A stretch of 64,000 bases of DNA from CALCNS01 sp964425745 (GCA_964425745.1 CAYRNW010000009.1:34339-98338); one strand, 5' to 3'. Shown: positions 32,126 to 41,074, numbered from the stretch's first letter. The notes: generated by a model from the sequence alone, not told the origin. Program-made: numbers and translations.

Positions 32126-32626
32126 ATGTTACAAGTTACCGGAATCCCAACCAAAGAAGATGTTGCCAAAGTCACTCCTTCCTTGGAGCGTTTGCAAAAA
32201 GGGCCATGTGCAGTGATTGAGTGTTTTCAAAAAATCCCCTGTAATCCATGCGCCACCAGTTGCCCCTTTGGTGCAATCGAGCGTGGCAACGATATCAACG
32301 AACTTCCAGTCATCGACTGGGACATCTGCACCGGTTGTGGAATTTGTGTCGTTAACTGTCCGGGCTTAGCCATTTTTGTGGTCGATTTAAGTCAACCCGA
32401 TAAAGCAGTGGTTAAACTACCTTACGAATTCTTACCTTTGCCAAAAGTGGGCGAGACCGTGACTGCTATGAGCCGCGAAGGATCTGCTTTGGGTGATGCC
32501 AAGGTACTGCGAGTGCAAGACAATAAAGCCTACGACCGAACTCGCTTGGTCTGGTTGGAAGTGCAACGCGACTGGGCTATGGACGTCCGCCATTTCTCCC
32601 GAAAGGAGTCTATAAATGAGCAATAA
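32126..32626 (+). CDS. 4Fe-4S dicluster ferredoxin-like subunit
   Basis: This protein of 166 residues has two Cys groups. PCNPCATSCPFGAIERG (C-x2-C-x3-C-P) and ICTGCGICVVNCPGLAIFV (C-x2-C-x2-C-x3-C-P) bind cubane clusters. An N-terminal ECFQKIPC adds more Cys. The C-terminal part (KVGETVTAMSREG ... ALGDAKVLRV) looks like a small beta domain. It overlaps the next gene by 11 bases. Its presence gives this operon more iron-sulfur centres than aerobic HcnABC enzymes, fitting electron delivery to ferredoxin or a membrane acceptor in an anaerobe. Confidence 0.88.
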   Translation: MLQVTGIPTKEDVAKVTPSLERLQKGPCAVIECFQKIPCNPCATSCPFGAIERGNDINELPVIDWDICTGCGICVVNCPGLAIFVVDLSQPDKAVVKLPYEFLPLPKVGETVTAMSREGSALGDAKVLRVQDNKAYDRTRLVWLEVQRDWAMDVRHFSRKESINEQ

Positions 32627-32924
32627 GGAATACGATAACACCATTATTTGTCGTTGCGAAGACATTACCCGCGGCGAATTACATATGTGGATCGACCAAG
32701 GGTTGACCACCGTAGACGAGTTGAAGCGCCTCACCCGTGCTACTATGGGGCCCTGTCAGGGGCGCACCTGTCGTCAGCTGATTTTACAAGAAATCGCTAG
32801 TAAAACCGGTGTGCCAGTCAGTGATGCTAAGATTCCTACCTACCGCCAACCTTTGCGCGGTATTACCTTAGGCGCTATTGCCGATATGAAGCTCGATGAG
32901 GAGGGTAAACCTCATGAAGAATAA
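32616..32924 (+). CDS. BFD-like [2Fe-2S] subunit
   Basis: This protein of 102 residues has a Fer2_BFD domain. Ligands are visible as IICRCEDIT (C-x-C) and GPCQGRTC (C-x4-C), with helices ELHMWIDQGLTTVDELKRLTRATMG between. In many HcnB/LhpE-type proteins this domain is fused to the C-terminus of the NAD(P)/FAD subunit; here it is a separate gene. It overlaps the upstream gene by 11 bases and the downstream gene by 11, consistent with translation as one complex. Confidence 0.9.
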   Translation: MSNKEYDNTIICRCEDITRGELHMWIDQGLTTVDELKRLTRATMGPCQGRTCRQLILQEIASKTGVPVSDAKIPTYRQPLRGITLGAIADMKLDEEGKPHEE

Positions 32925-34065
32925 AGCTCAAGTCGTGGTCATTGGTGGCGGTGTGGTGGGTTGTGCCATTGCGTATCATTTAGCTGCTAACGGCTGCAAA
33001 GATGTAGTTGTCTTAGAAAAAGAGTACTTAGCTTCCGGTTCTACTGGGCGTTGCGGAGCTGGGGTTCGCCAACAGTGGGGCACCGAAATGAACTGTCGGC
33101 TTTCTTCCGGGTCTGCTCGAGACTTTGAAAACATGAACGCAGAGTTGCAATATGAAAGCGATATTGAGTTTCATCAGGGTGGTTATCTTTTGGTAGCTTA
33201 TACCGACCATCAGGTGGAACAATTCAAAAAGAATGTTGCTTTGCAAAATAGTTTAGGGATCCACTCCAGGTTCCTGACCCCCTTGCAAGCCAAAGAAATC
33301 GTACCGCATTTAAACATTGAACCCTTACTGGCGGCCACCTTTTATGAAAAAGATGGTCACGCTAACCCCTTCCATGTCACCCAAGCCTATGCCAATGCTG
33401 CCCGTCGTTTAGGTGTGGAAATCAACACCTACACCACTGTGACCGGAATTAAAACCGAAAACGGTAAAATAACCGGTGTGGTCACCGATAAAGGTGAAAT
33501 CTCTACACCCATTGTGGTCAATGCAGCCGGCGGCTTTGCCGATACTATTGCTCAAATGGCCGGAGTGGAACTACCCACCTACTCGGAACGGCATCAGATT
33601 TTAGTTACCGAACCTGTGGCAGCTTTTCAAGGACCCATGGTGATGAGTTTTCATCATAATACCTACTGTCAACAATCACCCCATGGCTCTTTCATAATGG
33701 GCATGGGCGAAGTAGAACCTCATGGGCATGAAATCATGAGCACCTGGCAATTCCTAAAGGAAATGTCCGATAAAATCACCAATATGTTACCTCCGCTTCG
33801 CTACCTGCGCGTTGTACGTCAATGGGCTGGGTTATATCATCTTACCCCTGACCGCCAACCCATTTTAGGCAGCACCGAGCAATTGCAGGGTTTTGAAATG
33901 GCCTTAGGGTTCTCAGGTCATGGTTTCATGATCGCTCCTATGACCGGTCGCCTCATGGCGGCTCATATTCTGGGAATTGATCACAAAGACAAAGATATTA
34001 TGACTACCCTCAATATTGACCGCTTTGCTAAGGGTAACCTGTTTATTGAACCTTCTGTGGTTTAG
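32914..34065 (+). CDS. FAD-dependent oxidoreductase, DAO family (catalytic subunit, HcnC/LhpB type)
   Basis: This protein of 383 residues belongs to the D-amino acid oxidase/glycine oxidase/sarcosine oxidase beta family. VVVIGGGVVGCAIAYHLAANG binds FAD (shown shortened), GSTGRCGAGVRQQWG follows as in sarcosine oxidase beta, and the end has RQWAGLYHLTPDRQPILG and GFSGHGFMIAPMTG. It should oxidise a secondary or primary amine such as proline, hydroxyproline, sarcosine or a D-amino acid; the exact substrate cannot be told. ATG 32914 has GGAGGG 8 bases upstream. It is the last gene of the five-gene operon. Confidence 0.9.
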   Translation: MKNKAQVVVIGGGVVGCAIAYHLAANGCKDVVVLEKEYLASGSTGRCGAGVRQQWGTEMNCRLSSGSARDFENMNAELQYESDIEFHQGGYLLVAYTDHQVEQFKKNVALQNSLGIHSRFLTPLQAKEIVPHLNIEPLLAATFYEKDGHANPFHVTQAYANAARRLGVEINTYTTVTGIKTENGKITGVVTDKGEISTPIVVNAAGGFADTIAQMAGVELPTYSERHQILVTEPVAAFQGPMVMSFHHNTYCQQSPHGSFIMGMGEVEPHGHEIMSTWQFLKEMSDKITNMLPPLRYLRVVRQWAGLYHLTPDRQPILGSTEQLQGFEMALGFSGHGFMIAPMTGRLMAAHILGIDHKDKDIMTTLNIDRFAKGNLFIEPSVV

Positions 34066-34077
34066 ATTGAATAAAGT

Positions 34078-34127
34078 AATAAGTAGTCCCCTGTCGCTCT
34101 GAAAAGAGGTACAGGGGGCTACTTATT
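34078..34127. terminator. Bidirectional terminator
   Basis: AATAAGTAGTCCCCTGT (34078-34094) pairs with ACAGGGGGCTACTTATT (34111-34127) over 17 positions with one mismatch. It lies between convergent operons and has A/T-rich flanks on both sides. Confidence 0.85.
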
Positions 34128-34142
34128 TTCATTATTCGATAC

Positions 34143-35807
34143 CTACGCAACTTGCTTATTCTGGACAATACGATAATATGCTCCCGCGGTTGCTCGGTAT
34201 ATGACTCCGTAGAAAAGAGCAAAGACGGCACAACTTGCCATGACACAAAGCAGGAACAAGCTGCTATTGGTCATGCCGAAGACGGTCAACATCTTCAGTA
34301 AAACCGGAAAGGCCACCGAGATATGCACAAAAGCAACCAGTAACGGTAAAAAGAAGACCATAAGAATTTGTTGCAATATGGTTTTCTTGACTTCCTTGTG
34401 GCTTAAGCCCACCTGCTGCATAATCCGGAAGCGTTCACTGTCATCAAAACCTTCGGTAATTTGCTTATAATAAATGATCAATACCGTTGTTACCAAAAAC
34501 AAAGCCACAAAGAAAACACCTACAAATAGCAAACTTCCATAGATCTGAAAAAACACGGTGCGAGCTAGAGCTTTGCTGTCAACCTGCGCCAAACGGGGAA
34601 TATGCTGCAGATAAGCCTCTCGCATATTCTCATAAAAAGCATAATCATTGGGTTCTTGGTTGAGATCAAAGTAAAACGTGTAAATGATCTGTGCGGTTTC
34701 GTCATTGGTGTTTTGCAACTCTTCCAAAAAACCATATTCATTCCGAATCTCTAATCCATAGGACTCGGCATAGTCGGAGCTGATATTCTTCAATAAGACA
34801 AATAAATCCGGAGAATCCGCTGGCCAAAAGGAAGAAATCGTAAAGTCACGCGGAAATTGTTGGTCAAGCATATCTTCTTCACCAAGGTATAGACATACCG
34901 TAGAAGAGAGAGTCACCAAAACTGCCGTTGCTAAAATACAAATACTGGCTAACCCGGCCGCGTTCCGTTTCATGCGGTAGATCATCCCCGATACGGAGAT
35001 GAAATTACCGGGGCGATAATAAAAACTTCTATTGCGACGCAGAAGTTTCAATAAAGCGATGCTTCCGGAAAGGAACAAGCAATAGGTGCCTAACATGACG
35101 AACAAAACAGCAGGAAAGAAGACAGCAATGGCTTCAAAAGGCGAAACAACCTTCAAAGCAAGGGTATACCCGGCTCCTAAACTCAGCAAACCCAGCAAGG
35201 TGACCCAAATTCTGCTCTTGGGCTCTCGCTCGCCTTCTTTCGCGCTTTGTAAGAAAGCAATCGGTTCTGAACGAAAAACGACAACTTGACTATAGAGCAA
35301 GACGACCAACCAGCCCACAGCAAACAAGATCGTCGTCGCCCCCACCGCTTGAAAGGGGATGCGAAATTGCAACAAAGAGGGAATGCCAATAATATAAAGT
35401 AATAAGAGAAACATCAACTGGCTCAAAACGGCACCACTAAGGATTCCTACGACCAAACTGAAAACGAAGGTAAACAGCACTTCCCAAAAGACGATCTTAG
35501 CCAAGTGCCACTTTTCCAAGCCTAAAACACTGAACAAACCAAATTCCTTTGCTCTCCTTTTCATGACAAAGCTATTGATATAGAAGAGGAAAATCAAAGA
35601 AAGGAAACCACTTACCCAACGGCTCACTCTAAGGATCTCGGTCATGCTCAAACTACCGGACATACCACTTTCGGCAACCATGATCTGGACAGAACTTAAG
35701 ATGTAATAAAGCATGGTCATCAGTGAGGCGGTGATCAGGTATGGCACGTAGATCATCTTGTTTTTACGCATGGTTGAAAAGGCGGTTTTTGAAAAAAAGC
35801 TCATCAT
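34143..35807 (-). CDS. BceB-like ABC transporter permease
   Basis: This membrane protein of 554 residues has about ten helices and the FtsX-type layout of peptide-resistance permeases. Recognisable parts: TMRKNKMIYVPYLITASLM start, FVMKRRAKEFGLFSVLGLEK cytosolic loop, and FMIYRMKRNAAGLASI-type loop (GMIYRMKRNAAGLASI). The extracellular domain between helices 7 and 8 is about 115 residues (310-425), roughly half the size known from Bacillus BceB. It partners the ATPase encoded just upstream (4-base ATGA overlap). Such modules both detect and resist bacitracin-like or lantibiotic peptides; the ligand here is unknown. Confidence 0.9.
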   Translation of the reverse strand: MMSFFSKTAFSTMRKNKMIYVPYLITASLMTMLYYILSSVQIMVAESGMSGSLSMTEILRVSRWVSGFLSLIFLFYINSFVMKRRAKEFGLFSVLGLEKWHLAKIVFWEVLFTFVFSLVVGILSGAVLSQLMFLLLLYIIGIPSLLQFRIPFQAVGATTILFAVGWLVVLLYSQVVVFRSEPIAFLQSAKEGEREPKSRIWVTLLGLLSLGAGYTLALKVVSPFEAIAVFFPAVLFVMLGTYCLFLSGSIALLKLLRRNRSFYYRPGNFISVSGMIYRMKRNAAGLASICILATAVLVTLSSTVCLYLGEEDMLDQQFPRDFTISSFWPADSPDLFVLLKNISSDYAESYGLEIRNEYGFLEELQNTNDETAQIIYTFYFDLNQEPNDYAFYENMREAYLQHIPRLAQVDSKALARTVFFQIYGSLLFVGVFFVALFLVTTVLIIYYKQITEGFDDSERFRIMQQVGLSHKEVKKTILQQILMVFFLPLLVAFVHISVAFPVLLKMLTVFGMTNSSLFLLCVMASCAVFALFYGVIYRATAGAYYRIVQNKQVA

Positions 35808-36568
35808 AACGTGTTTCCTCCTGAGGATAACACAGTCAGTGAATCGGCAATTTTCTGATAAAATTGCTCCTGGGGTTGCTCCGTACGATACAACTGATGA
35901 TACACCGTACCGTCTTTGATAAACAAAACGCGGTTGGCATGACTGGCTGCTTTTGTGCTGTGCGTTACCATGAGTATGGTTTGCCCGTTTTGATTAATCT
36001 GCCGGAACAATTGCAGTAGATTTTCAGAAGTACGGGAGTCGAGTGCACCGGTCGGTTCATCTGCCAACAGGATTTTGGGTTTTGTGATCAAAGCACGAGC
36101 GATGGCGGTCCGCTGTTTTTGCCCACCGGAAATTTCATAAGGATATTGCTGTAAGATTCCTTGCAGTTGTAATTGCTCAGCTAGAGGTTGTAGACGAAGC
36201 TCCATTTCAGCCAACGGGACACGTGCCAATACCAAGGGCAACAGGATGTTATCACGAACTGAAAAGGTGTCGAGCAAATTAAAGTCTTGGAAGACAAACC
36301 CTAAATGGTCCCGCCGAAAAGCGGCTCGTTTGGCATCGGGAATACCGGCCATATCTTGCTGTAGGAGCAGAATTTTGCCGGCGCTCGGCTTATCTAATGT
36401 TGCTACTATATTGAGTAACGTGGTTTTGCCACTTCCGGACTCCCCCATAATCGCTACAAACTCTCCAACTTCAACTTCGAAGTTGACATCACTTAAGGCC
36501 CGAACCTGCTGCCCGCCGAAACGGGTCGTATAAATTTTCTTGACATGTTGAACTTGTAATAATGACAA
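35804..36568 (-). CDS. BceA-like ABC transporter ATP-binding protein
   Basis: This ATPase of 254 residues is of the MacB/LolD/BceA class: Walker A GESGSGKTTLL near residue 42, Q-loop VFQDFNLLDTFSV, signature EISGGQKQRTAIARAL near 143, Walker B ILLADEPTGALDS and switch MVTHSTKAASHA. It powers the BceB-like permease that overlaps it by 4 bases. The likely start is TTG 36568 (protein MSLLQVQHVKK) with AAAGGA about 12 bases upstream. It has its own promoter with a BceR-type box in the 130-base gap after the kinase gene. Confidence 0.92.
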   Translation of the reverse strand: MSLLQVQHVKKIYTTRFGGQQVRALSDVNFEVEVGEFVAIMGESGSGKTTLLNIVATLDKPSAGKILLLQQDMAGIPDAKRAAFRRDHLGFVFQDFNLLDTFSVRDNILLPLVLARVPLAEMELRLQPLAEQLQLQGILQQYPYEISGGQKQRTAIARALITKPKILLADEPTGALDSRTSENLLQLFRQINQNGQTILMVTHSTKAASHANRVLFIKDGTVYHQLYRTEQPQEQFYQKIADSLTVLSSGGNTL

Positions 36569-36638
36569 GTGTCTTCACTTTCCTTTGCATCGAAGATTCC
36601 CTTATTGGGTCAAGAAAAAGATATCACAAAGAGACGAC

Positions 36639-36668
36639 CTTATACCATCGAAGTAGCTTACAAAACAA
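36639..36668 (-). promoter_or_regulatory. Promoter of the bceAB-like genes
   Basis: Minus strand: TTGTTT (36663-36668), 18-base spacer, TATAAG (36639-36644), directly downstream of the regulator box. Confidence 0.55.
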
Positions 36669-36677
36669 GGGGGGAAT

Positions 36678-36693
36678 CTTACATCTTTGTAAG
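36678..36693. promoter_or_regulatory. BceR-type regulator box
   Basis: CTTACATCTTTGTAAG has perfect 6-bp arms around TCTT and matches the pattern TNACA-N4-TGTAA known for BceR-like response regulators of Bacillota. It lies 9 bases upstream of the -35 of the ABC genes, an activator position, and just past the end of the sensor kinase gene. Confidence 0.8.
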
Positions 36694-36698
36694 GTTCG

Positions 36699-37700
36699 CT
36701 AATCGCGAATGTCAAGACGCTTTTGGTTTAACCACAAGGTCACCGTACTCCCTACTCCCACTTGCGACTGGATTTCAATCTGATGTCCCAGCATCGTCAA
36801 GGCCTCTTTACACAGCGATAATCCAATACCGGTCGAGTAGCGTTGCATGCGACCATTGTATCCGGTGTAACCCCATTCCCATACGCGAGGCAGATCTTCA
36901 GCTCGAATACCAATGCCGGTGTCTTGTATGCATAAAACACCCTCGGCGGGTTGCTCTATGGTGATTCCACCTTGGTTTGTATATTTCGCTGCATTGGTCA
37001 GCAATTGTTCCAGAACAAAGAGCAACCACTTTTCATCGCTAATAATGCTTCCTGTAATTGGCAGAAGTTGAATAAATAACCCGCGTTGGATAAATAAAGG
37101 GGCGACTCTCTGAATGGCCTCTTTCACCAAGGGTTCTAAGGAGAACTCTTTTATCACTAAATCGAGGCTTTCACCGCTCAAACGTTGATACTGCAAGGCC
37201 ATATCGACATAATGGCTAGTTTTTTGCAATTCCGAGTAAAAGGCATCTCGAGACAAAGGATCTTCTTGTAATAACAAGGTCATGGCTGAAAGGGGAGTCT
37301 TAATCTGATGTGACCATAAGGTATAATACCGTTTTGCTTTGGCGAATTCGGCCTCGGTTTGCTCAGCTTGTTGTTGTTCGCGTTGAAAACAAAACCATAA
37401 CTGCTGAGCTAACACTCCCTCCACGTTTCTTCTTTCTTTGAGCGAAACGAAAGCAGAAGGGTCTCTCTGTTGAACTGCTTCATACCAGTATTGATAACGT
37501 CTGTAATAGAGCAGGGCATCGAGGAGTAAAAACAAGAAACCACAGAAGCTGCACAGAATCAGTGCATATAAAGCAGGAGCTGTGTTGATGTGATACAACC
37601 CGTAGATCACAAACACAACCAAAAAACATAGCAAATAAAAGCCCAACAGGGCTAAAATTCTTTTTCCATAATCACGCGTGGGAAAAGGAAGTTTATCCAT
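36699..37700 (-). CDS. BceS-like intramembrane-sensing histidine kinase
   Basis: This kinase of 333 residues has two N-terminal helices (about 14-37 and 42-62) joined by a very short loop, so no outside sensor domain. The His box is TLWSHQIKTPLSAM and the ATPase motifs are EQLLTNAAKYTNQGG, DTGIGIRAEDLPRV and YSTGIGLSLCKEAL. Such kinases take their signal from the BceAB transporter. The gene overlaps the response regulator by 8 bases. It is followed by the ABC genes under a separate regulated promoter. Confidence 0.92.
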   Translation of the reverse strand: MDKLPFPTRDYGKRILALLGFYLLCFLVVFVIYGLYHINTAPALYALILCSFCGFLFLLLDALLYYRRYQYWYEAVQQRDPSAFVSLKERRNVEGVLAQQLWFCFQREQQQAEQTEAEFAKAKRYYTLWSHQIKTPLSAMTLLLQEDPLSRDAFYSELQKTSHYVDMALQYQRLSGESLDLVIKEFSLEPLVKEAIQRVAPLFIQRGLFIQLLPITGSIISDEKWLLFVLEQLLTNAAKYTNQGGITIEQPAEGVLCIQDTGIGIRAEDLPRVWEWGYTGYNGRMQRYSTGIGLSLCKEALTMLGHQIEIQSQVGVGSTVTLWLNQKRLDIRD

Positions 37701-38376
37701 GGTGGTCCTCCGCCTGATACCCTAACCCTTTTCGGGTCACAATGAAATGTTCAAAACCGGCTTCTTCCAGTTTCTTACGTAGACGCGTAATGTTCACCGT
37801 TAAGGTGTTATCGTCAATGTAATGCTCATCTTGCCACAAGCGACGCATGAGCTCTTCTCGGGATACCGGGCAGCCGGGTTGTTCCATGAGGCAACTCAAA
37901 ATCAGTAATTCGTTGCGGGTCAAGGCAATGGGCGCCGCGGTTTCGCTCAATACTACTGCCTGAGCCAAATCCAAGCGCAAACGACCTACTTGCAATACCG
38001 ATGATTCAACTACCATTTCATAGCTACGTCGGAGCAAAGCCCGTACCTTAGCCACAACAACTTCTAAATGAAAGGGTTTGCATATGAAGTCATCCCCACC
38101 CATATTCAGAGCCATGACCTGATTCATTTCATCGGAAGCCGAAGAAATAAAAATAACCGGTACTTTGCTATGCTTGCGAATCTCATTGCACCAATAAAAA
38201 CCGCTGTAAAAGGGAAGAGCAATGTCAAGTAAAACCAAATGCGGTTGAAATGATAAAAAGCTCTCCAATACAGTATCAAAACGTTTTAGTGTGTGGATTT
38301 CATAACCCCATTTTGCTAAATGCCGTTCCAAAATATCGGCAATGGTTTGGTCATCTTCTACAATGAGAATACGCAT
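37693..38376 (-). CDS. BceR-like response regulator (OmpR family)
   Basis: This protein of 227 residues has a receiver domain with VEDD at residues 6-9, phospho-Asp in LVLLDIALPFYSG near 52, and CKPF Lys near 101. The winged helix follows: LTRNELLILSCLMEQPG, DDNTLTVNITRLRKKLEE and TRKGLGYQ. The NTLTVNITRLRKKL stretch is typical of the BceR/GraR group. It should bind the box at 36678-36693 and raise ABC transporter expression. It lies 23 bases after the M24 peptidase gene, with an AGGAGTGATTCTTT site before the ATG. Confidence 0.92.
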   Translation of the reverse strand: MRILIVEDDQTIADILERHLAKWGYEIHTLKRFDTVLESFLSFQPHLVLLDIALPFYSGFYWCNEIRKHSKVPVIFISSASDEMNQVMALNMGGDDFICKPFHLEVVVAKVRALLRRSYEMVVESSVLQVGRLRLDLAQAVVLSETAAPIALTRNELLILSCLMEQPGCPVSREELMRRLWQDEHYIDDNTLTVNITRLRKKLEEAGFEHFIVTRKGLGYQAEDHHG

Positions 38377-38399
38377 AAAGAATCACTCCTCGTAATAGT

Positions 38400-39500
38400 C
38401 TACTGGACCGATATCACTTTTAGTTCCCTAGATGCTTTATTCAAAATTTCAGTTTCACCTTGATGATTAATCGCTACAATATTCTCAATACGCATACCGA
38501 ATCGACCCGGTAAATATACACCGGGTTCTACCGAGAATACCATGCCTCGCTCGAGGTTTCTGGGGTTGCATTTCTTAATATCGGGTGCTTCGTGCATCAT
38601 GTAGCCAATGCCATGACCAACTCGATTGATTAGCGTCTTAGCATAACCTTTTTCATCTAAAACAGTGCGAGATGCTTGGTCAACATCGGGAATCCAAGCT
38701 CCCTCTTTGGCTGCCTGCTGAGAGGCAAGCTGTGCACGGTCGACCAAGTCATAAATTTCTCGTTGTTCATCAGTGATACTACCTAAGAAGACGGTGCGAG
38801 ACATATCGGACTGCATTTCCTCATAGGCGCAACCATAATCTAAAACAATGGCATCTCCAATTTGCAGAACTCTTTCACTTCCACTGTAATGAGGGTAACT
38901 GGAGTTTGGACCAGATGCCACGATTGCCCATGGACTCTTTCCGCCGCCTTTTCGCATATCGGTAAACAGAAAATCTCGCACTTGAGCCTCAGTGATTCCT
39001 GGGCGTATATACTGCAACAACGGTTCATAAGCTGCATCGGCAATAGAGGCGGCCTTACGCAAATGTTGCAATTCTTCTTCACTTTTATGAATTCGCCATT
39101 CTTCCAATAAGGGTTTGCTGTTGACAAAATGAACATTCATGTGGGCGGTAATCTCCAAAACGTTGAAAGCCGGAGCAGTGGAGTTGACGCCAATGCTTGC
39201 CCCCGATAATCCCTCGTGTTCTAATAGGGGAACGACGCTTTCCCACATACCGTCATTATCGAACCAAGCATAAACCGGAACTTCTCCGGCAAAGGCGTGT
39301 TCCATTTCGGCTGCATAAAGCAGATTGCATACATAGAAGGGGTTGCCGCTCTGTCTTACAAACAACCCTTGAAAGCGTTCGCACATCATAGGTGTGAAAC
39401 CGGTGAGGAACTTTAGCTCTTCTGAAGGACATAGTAACATAGCATCGAGGTTATTTTCTTGTAATAGGTGCTTCAAGCTTTCTAAATAAGATAAACGCAT
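38400..39500 (-). CDS. M24 family Xaa-Pro peptidase
   Basis: This cytosolic metallopeptidase of 366 residues has an N-terminal creatinase-like domain and a C-terminal pita-bread fold. Metal ligands are seen in IVLDYGCAYEEMQSDMSRT (two Asp), GHGIGYMMHEAPDI (His) and FSVEPGVYLPGRFGMRIEN (two Glu). It removes N-terminal residues before proline or acts as a prolidase. I start at ATG 39500 with AAAGGTGGAATCTAC upstream; a TTG at 39518 is upstream of that site. It may be co-transcribed with the bceRS-like genes (23-base gap). Confidence 0.92.
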   Translation of the reverse strand: MRLSYLESLKHLLQENNLDAMLLCPSEELKFLTGFTPMMCERFQGLFVRQSGNPFYVCNLLYAAEMEHAFAGEVPVYAWFDNDGMWESVVPLLEHEGLSGASIGVNSTAPAFNVLEITAHMNVHFVNSKPLLEEWRIHKSEEELQHLRKAASIADAAYEPLLQYIRPGITEAQVRDFLFTDMRKGGGKSPWAIVASGPNSSYPHYSGSERVLQIGDAIVLDYGCAYEEMQSDMSRTVFLGSITDEQREIYDLVDRAQLASQQAAKEGAWIPDVDQASRTVLDEKGYAKTLINRVGHGIGYMMHEAPDIKKCNPRNLERGMVFSVEPGVYLPGRFGMRIENIVAINHQGETEILNKASRELKVISVQ

Positions 39501-39532
39501 GTAGATTCCACCTTTCAATTTACATTTTTTAT

Positions 39533-39538
39533 ATTATA
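39533..39538 (-). promoter_or_regulatory. Extended -10 of the M24 peptidase gene
   Basis: Minus strand TATAAT preceded by TGG, with no clear -35, 33 bases before the start codon. Confidence 0.45.
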
Positions 39539-39628
39539 CCACTTAAGAACAAAAAGAGGAAAGACTGATAAAAACATATAATTCACAAAAGTTAGTTTGA
39601 ATAAATGTACTACAGGTACAAAAACTCC

Positions 39629-39657
39629 TTGTAAAAAATGAAAAAAAGCCTTATAAT
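39629..39657 (+). promoter_or_regulatory. Promoter of the DUF4143 ATPase gene
   Basis: TTGTAA (39629-39634), 17-base spacer, TATAAT (39652-39657). The predicted start near 39664 leaves a leader of only about 12 bases, so the ribosome binding site GAGGTG is at the very 5' end of the message. Confidence 0.65.
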
Positions 39658-39675
39658 GAGTTTGAGGTGAAGATT

Positions 39676-40983
39676 ATGAAACGATTTGCTATGGAGTTGC
39701 TTTTGAAATGGAAGCAGAAGAAAAACAGAAAACCCCTACTAATACGTGGAGCTCGTCAGGTAGGTAAAACGTGGCTAATGAAACATTTTGGCGAAACTGC
39801 GTATCAGAGCATTGTCTATATAAATTTTGAGCATAATGCTGTCATTAAAAACCTGTTTGAAGTGGATTTTAATATTTCAAGAATCATTACTGGTTTGGAA
39901 TTATATTCGAGCGTTCGAATCATACCGGAGCAAACGCTGTTGATTTTCGATGAGATTCAAGAGGTACCAAATGCCTTATCTTCTCTGAAATATTTCAATG
40001 AGAATGCCCCCGAGTATCAAATTATATGCGCAGGTTCTTTGCTGGGGGTCGCATTGCATGAAGGAACCTCCTTTCCGGTGGGGAAGGTGGAATTTCTAGA
40101 TTTGTATCCCTTGAGTTTTTTTGAATTCTTAATAGCTATGGGGAAAGAAAGCTATGTAGATGTTCTAAGAAAAGGAGATTTTTCGCTTGCTAATACTTTT
40201 AAACAAGAGTTTGAGGAACAACTCAAATTCTATTACTACATTGGTGGTATGCCAGAGGTAGTAGCTCAGTTTTCAATTGATAAAGATTTCTTTCATGCTC
40301 GGGAAATTCAACTTAGAATACTTGCCGCATATGAGCAAGATTTTTCAAAACATGCTCCTAATGATATAGTGCCTCGCATTCGTATGTTATGGAACAGTAT
40401 TCCATCTCAATTAACCAAGGAGAATAAAAAATTCATTTATGGTCTGATTAAAGAGGGTTCGAGAGCAAAAGAATACGAAATGGCGCTAATGTGGTTAATT
40501 GACTGCGGTCTTGTCCATAGGGTTTCAAGGGTGTCAAGGCCGAGGTTACCCTTAAAAGCCTATGAGGATTCAAAGGCGTTCAAATTATTCGTTCTTGATG
40601 TTGGTTTACTAGCGTGTATGACACGATTGAATCATCAAACGCTTTTAAATGGGCATGATCTTTTTGTTGAATTTAAAGGTGCCTTCACCGAACAATACGT
40701 ATTGCAACAGTTGAAAACCATATCGGCTTTCGAGGTTTATTACTGGACAAACGATCGTGGCACCGCAGAAGTGGATTTCTTAGTAGACAACAGTCTGGAT
40801 ATAATTCCTATTGAAGCCAAAGCTGAAACTAATTTGCGAGCGAAGAGTTTGAAAACATACATCGATATGTTTACCCCCACCGTAGCGATTCGTGCATCTA
40901 TGGCGAATTATAGAAAAGAAGAAAAACTTCTTAATCTTCCCTTATGGGCGATAGAAACAATAAATGATTGGCAAGTTGATTAG
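39676..40983 (+). CDS. AAA_14/DUF4143 ATP-binding protein
   Basis: This protein of 435 residues has an AAA-type N-terminal domain with Walker A IRGARQVGKTWLM near residue 24 and Walker B LLIFDEIQEVPNAL near 97, then SLKYFNENAPEYQIICAGSLLG (sensor 1). The C-terminal DUF4143 domain has a nuclease-like core EVYYWTNDRGTAEVDFLVD and PIEAKAETN, the PD-(D/E)xK pattern E-x-D...E-x-K. The family is common in anaerobes, often in several copies, with no known role. The start at ATG 39676 has GAGGTG upstream. The gene is visibly more AT-rich than its neighbours, a sign of possible transfer. Confidence 0.88.
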   Translation: MKRFAMELLLKWKQKKNRKPLLIRGARQVGKTWLMKHFGETAYQSIVYINFEHNAVIKNLFEVDFNISRIITGLELYSSVRIIPEQTLLIFDEIQEVPNALSSLKYFNENAPEYQIICAGSLLGVALHEGTSFPVGKVEFLDLYPLSFFEFLIAMGKESYVDVLRKGDFSLANTFKQEFEEQLKFYYYIGGMPEVVAQFSIDKDFFHAREIQLRILAAYEQDFSKHAPNDIVPRIRMLWNSIPSQLTKENKKFIYGLIKEGSRAKEYEMALMWLIDCGLVHRVSRVSRPRLPLKAYEDSKAFKLFVLDVGLLACMTRLNHQTLLNGHDLFVEFKGAFTEQYVLQQLKTISAFEVYYWTNDRGTAEVDFLVDNSLDIIPIEAKAETNLRAKSLKTYIDMFTPTVAIRASMANYRKEEKLLNLPLWAIETINDWQVD

Positions 40984-41017
40984 GATTAAGTCTGAGAAAG
41001 CATACCCAAAACAAACG

Positions 41018-41060
41018 AAAAGGGGTTGTAGCACAACGAAAAAGTGCTACAATCCCTTTT
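41018..41060. terminator. Terminator between convergent genes
   Basis: A 17-bp stem with one G-T pair (41018-41034 with 41044-41060) with A-rich and T-rich ends, usable in both directions. Confidence 0.85.
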
Positions 41061-41074
41061 GCTCTTGCGCATTA

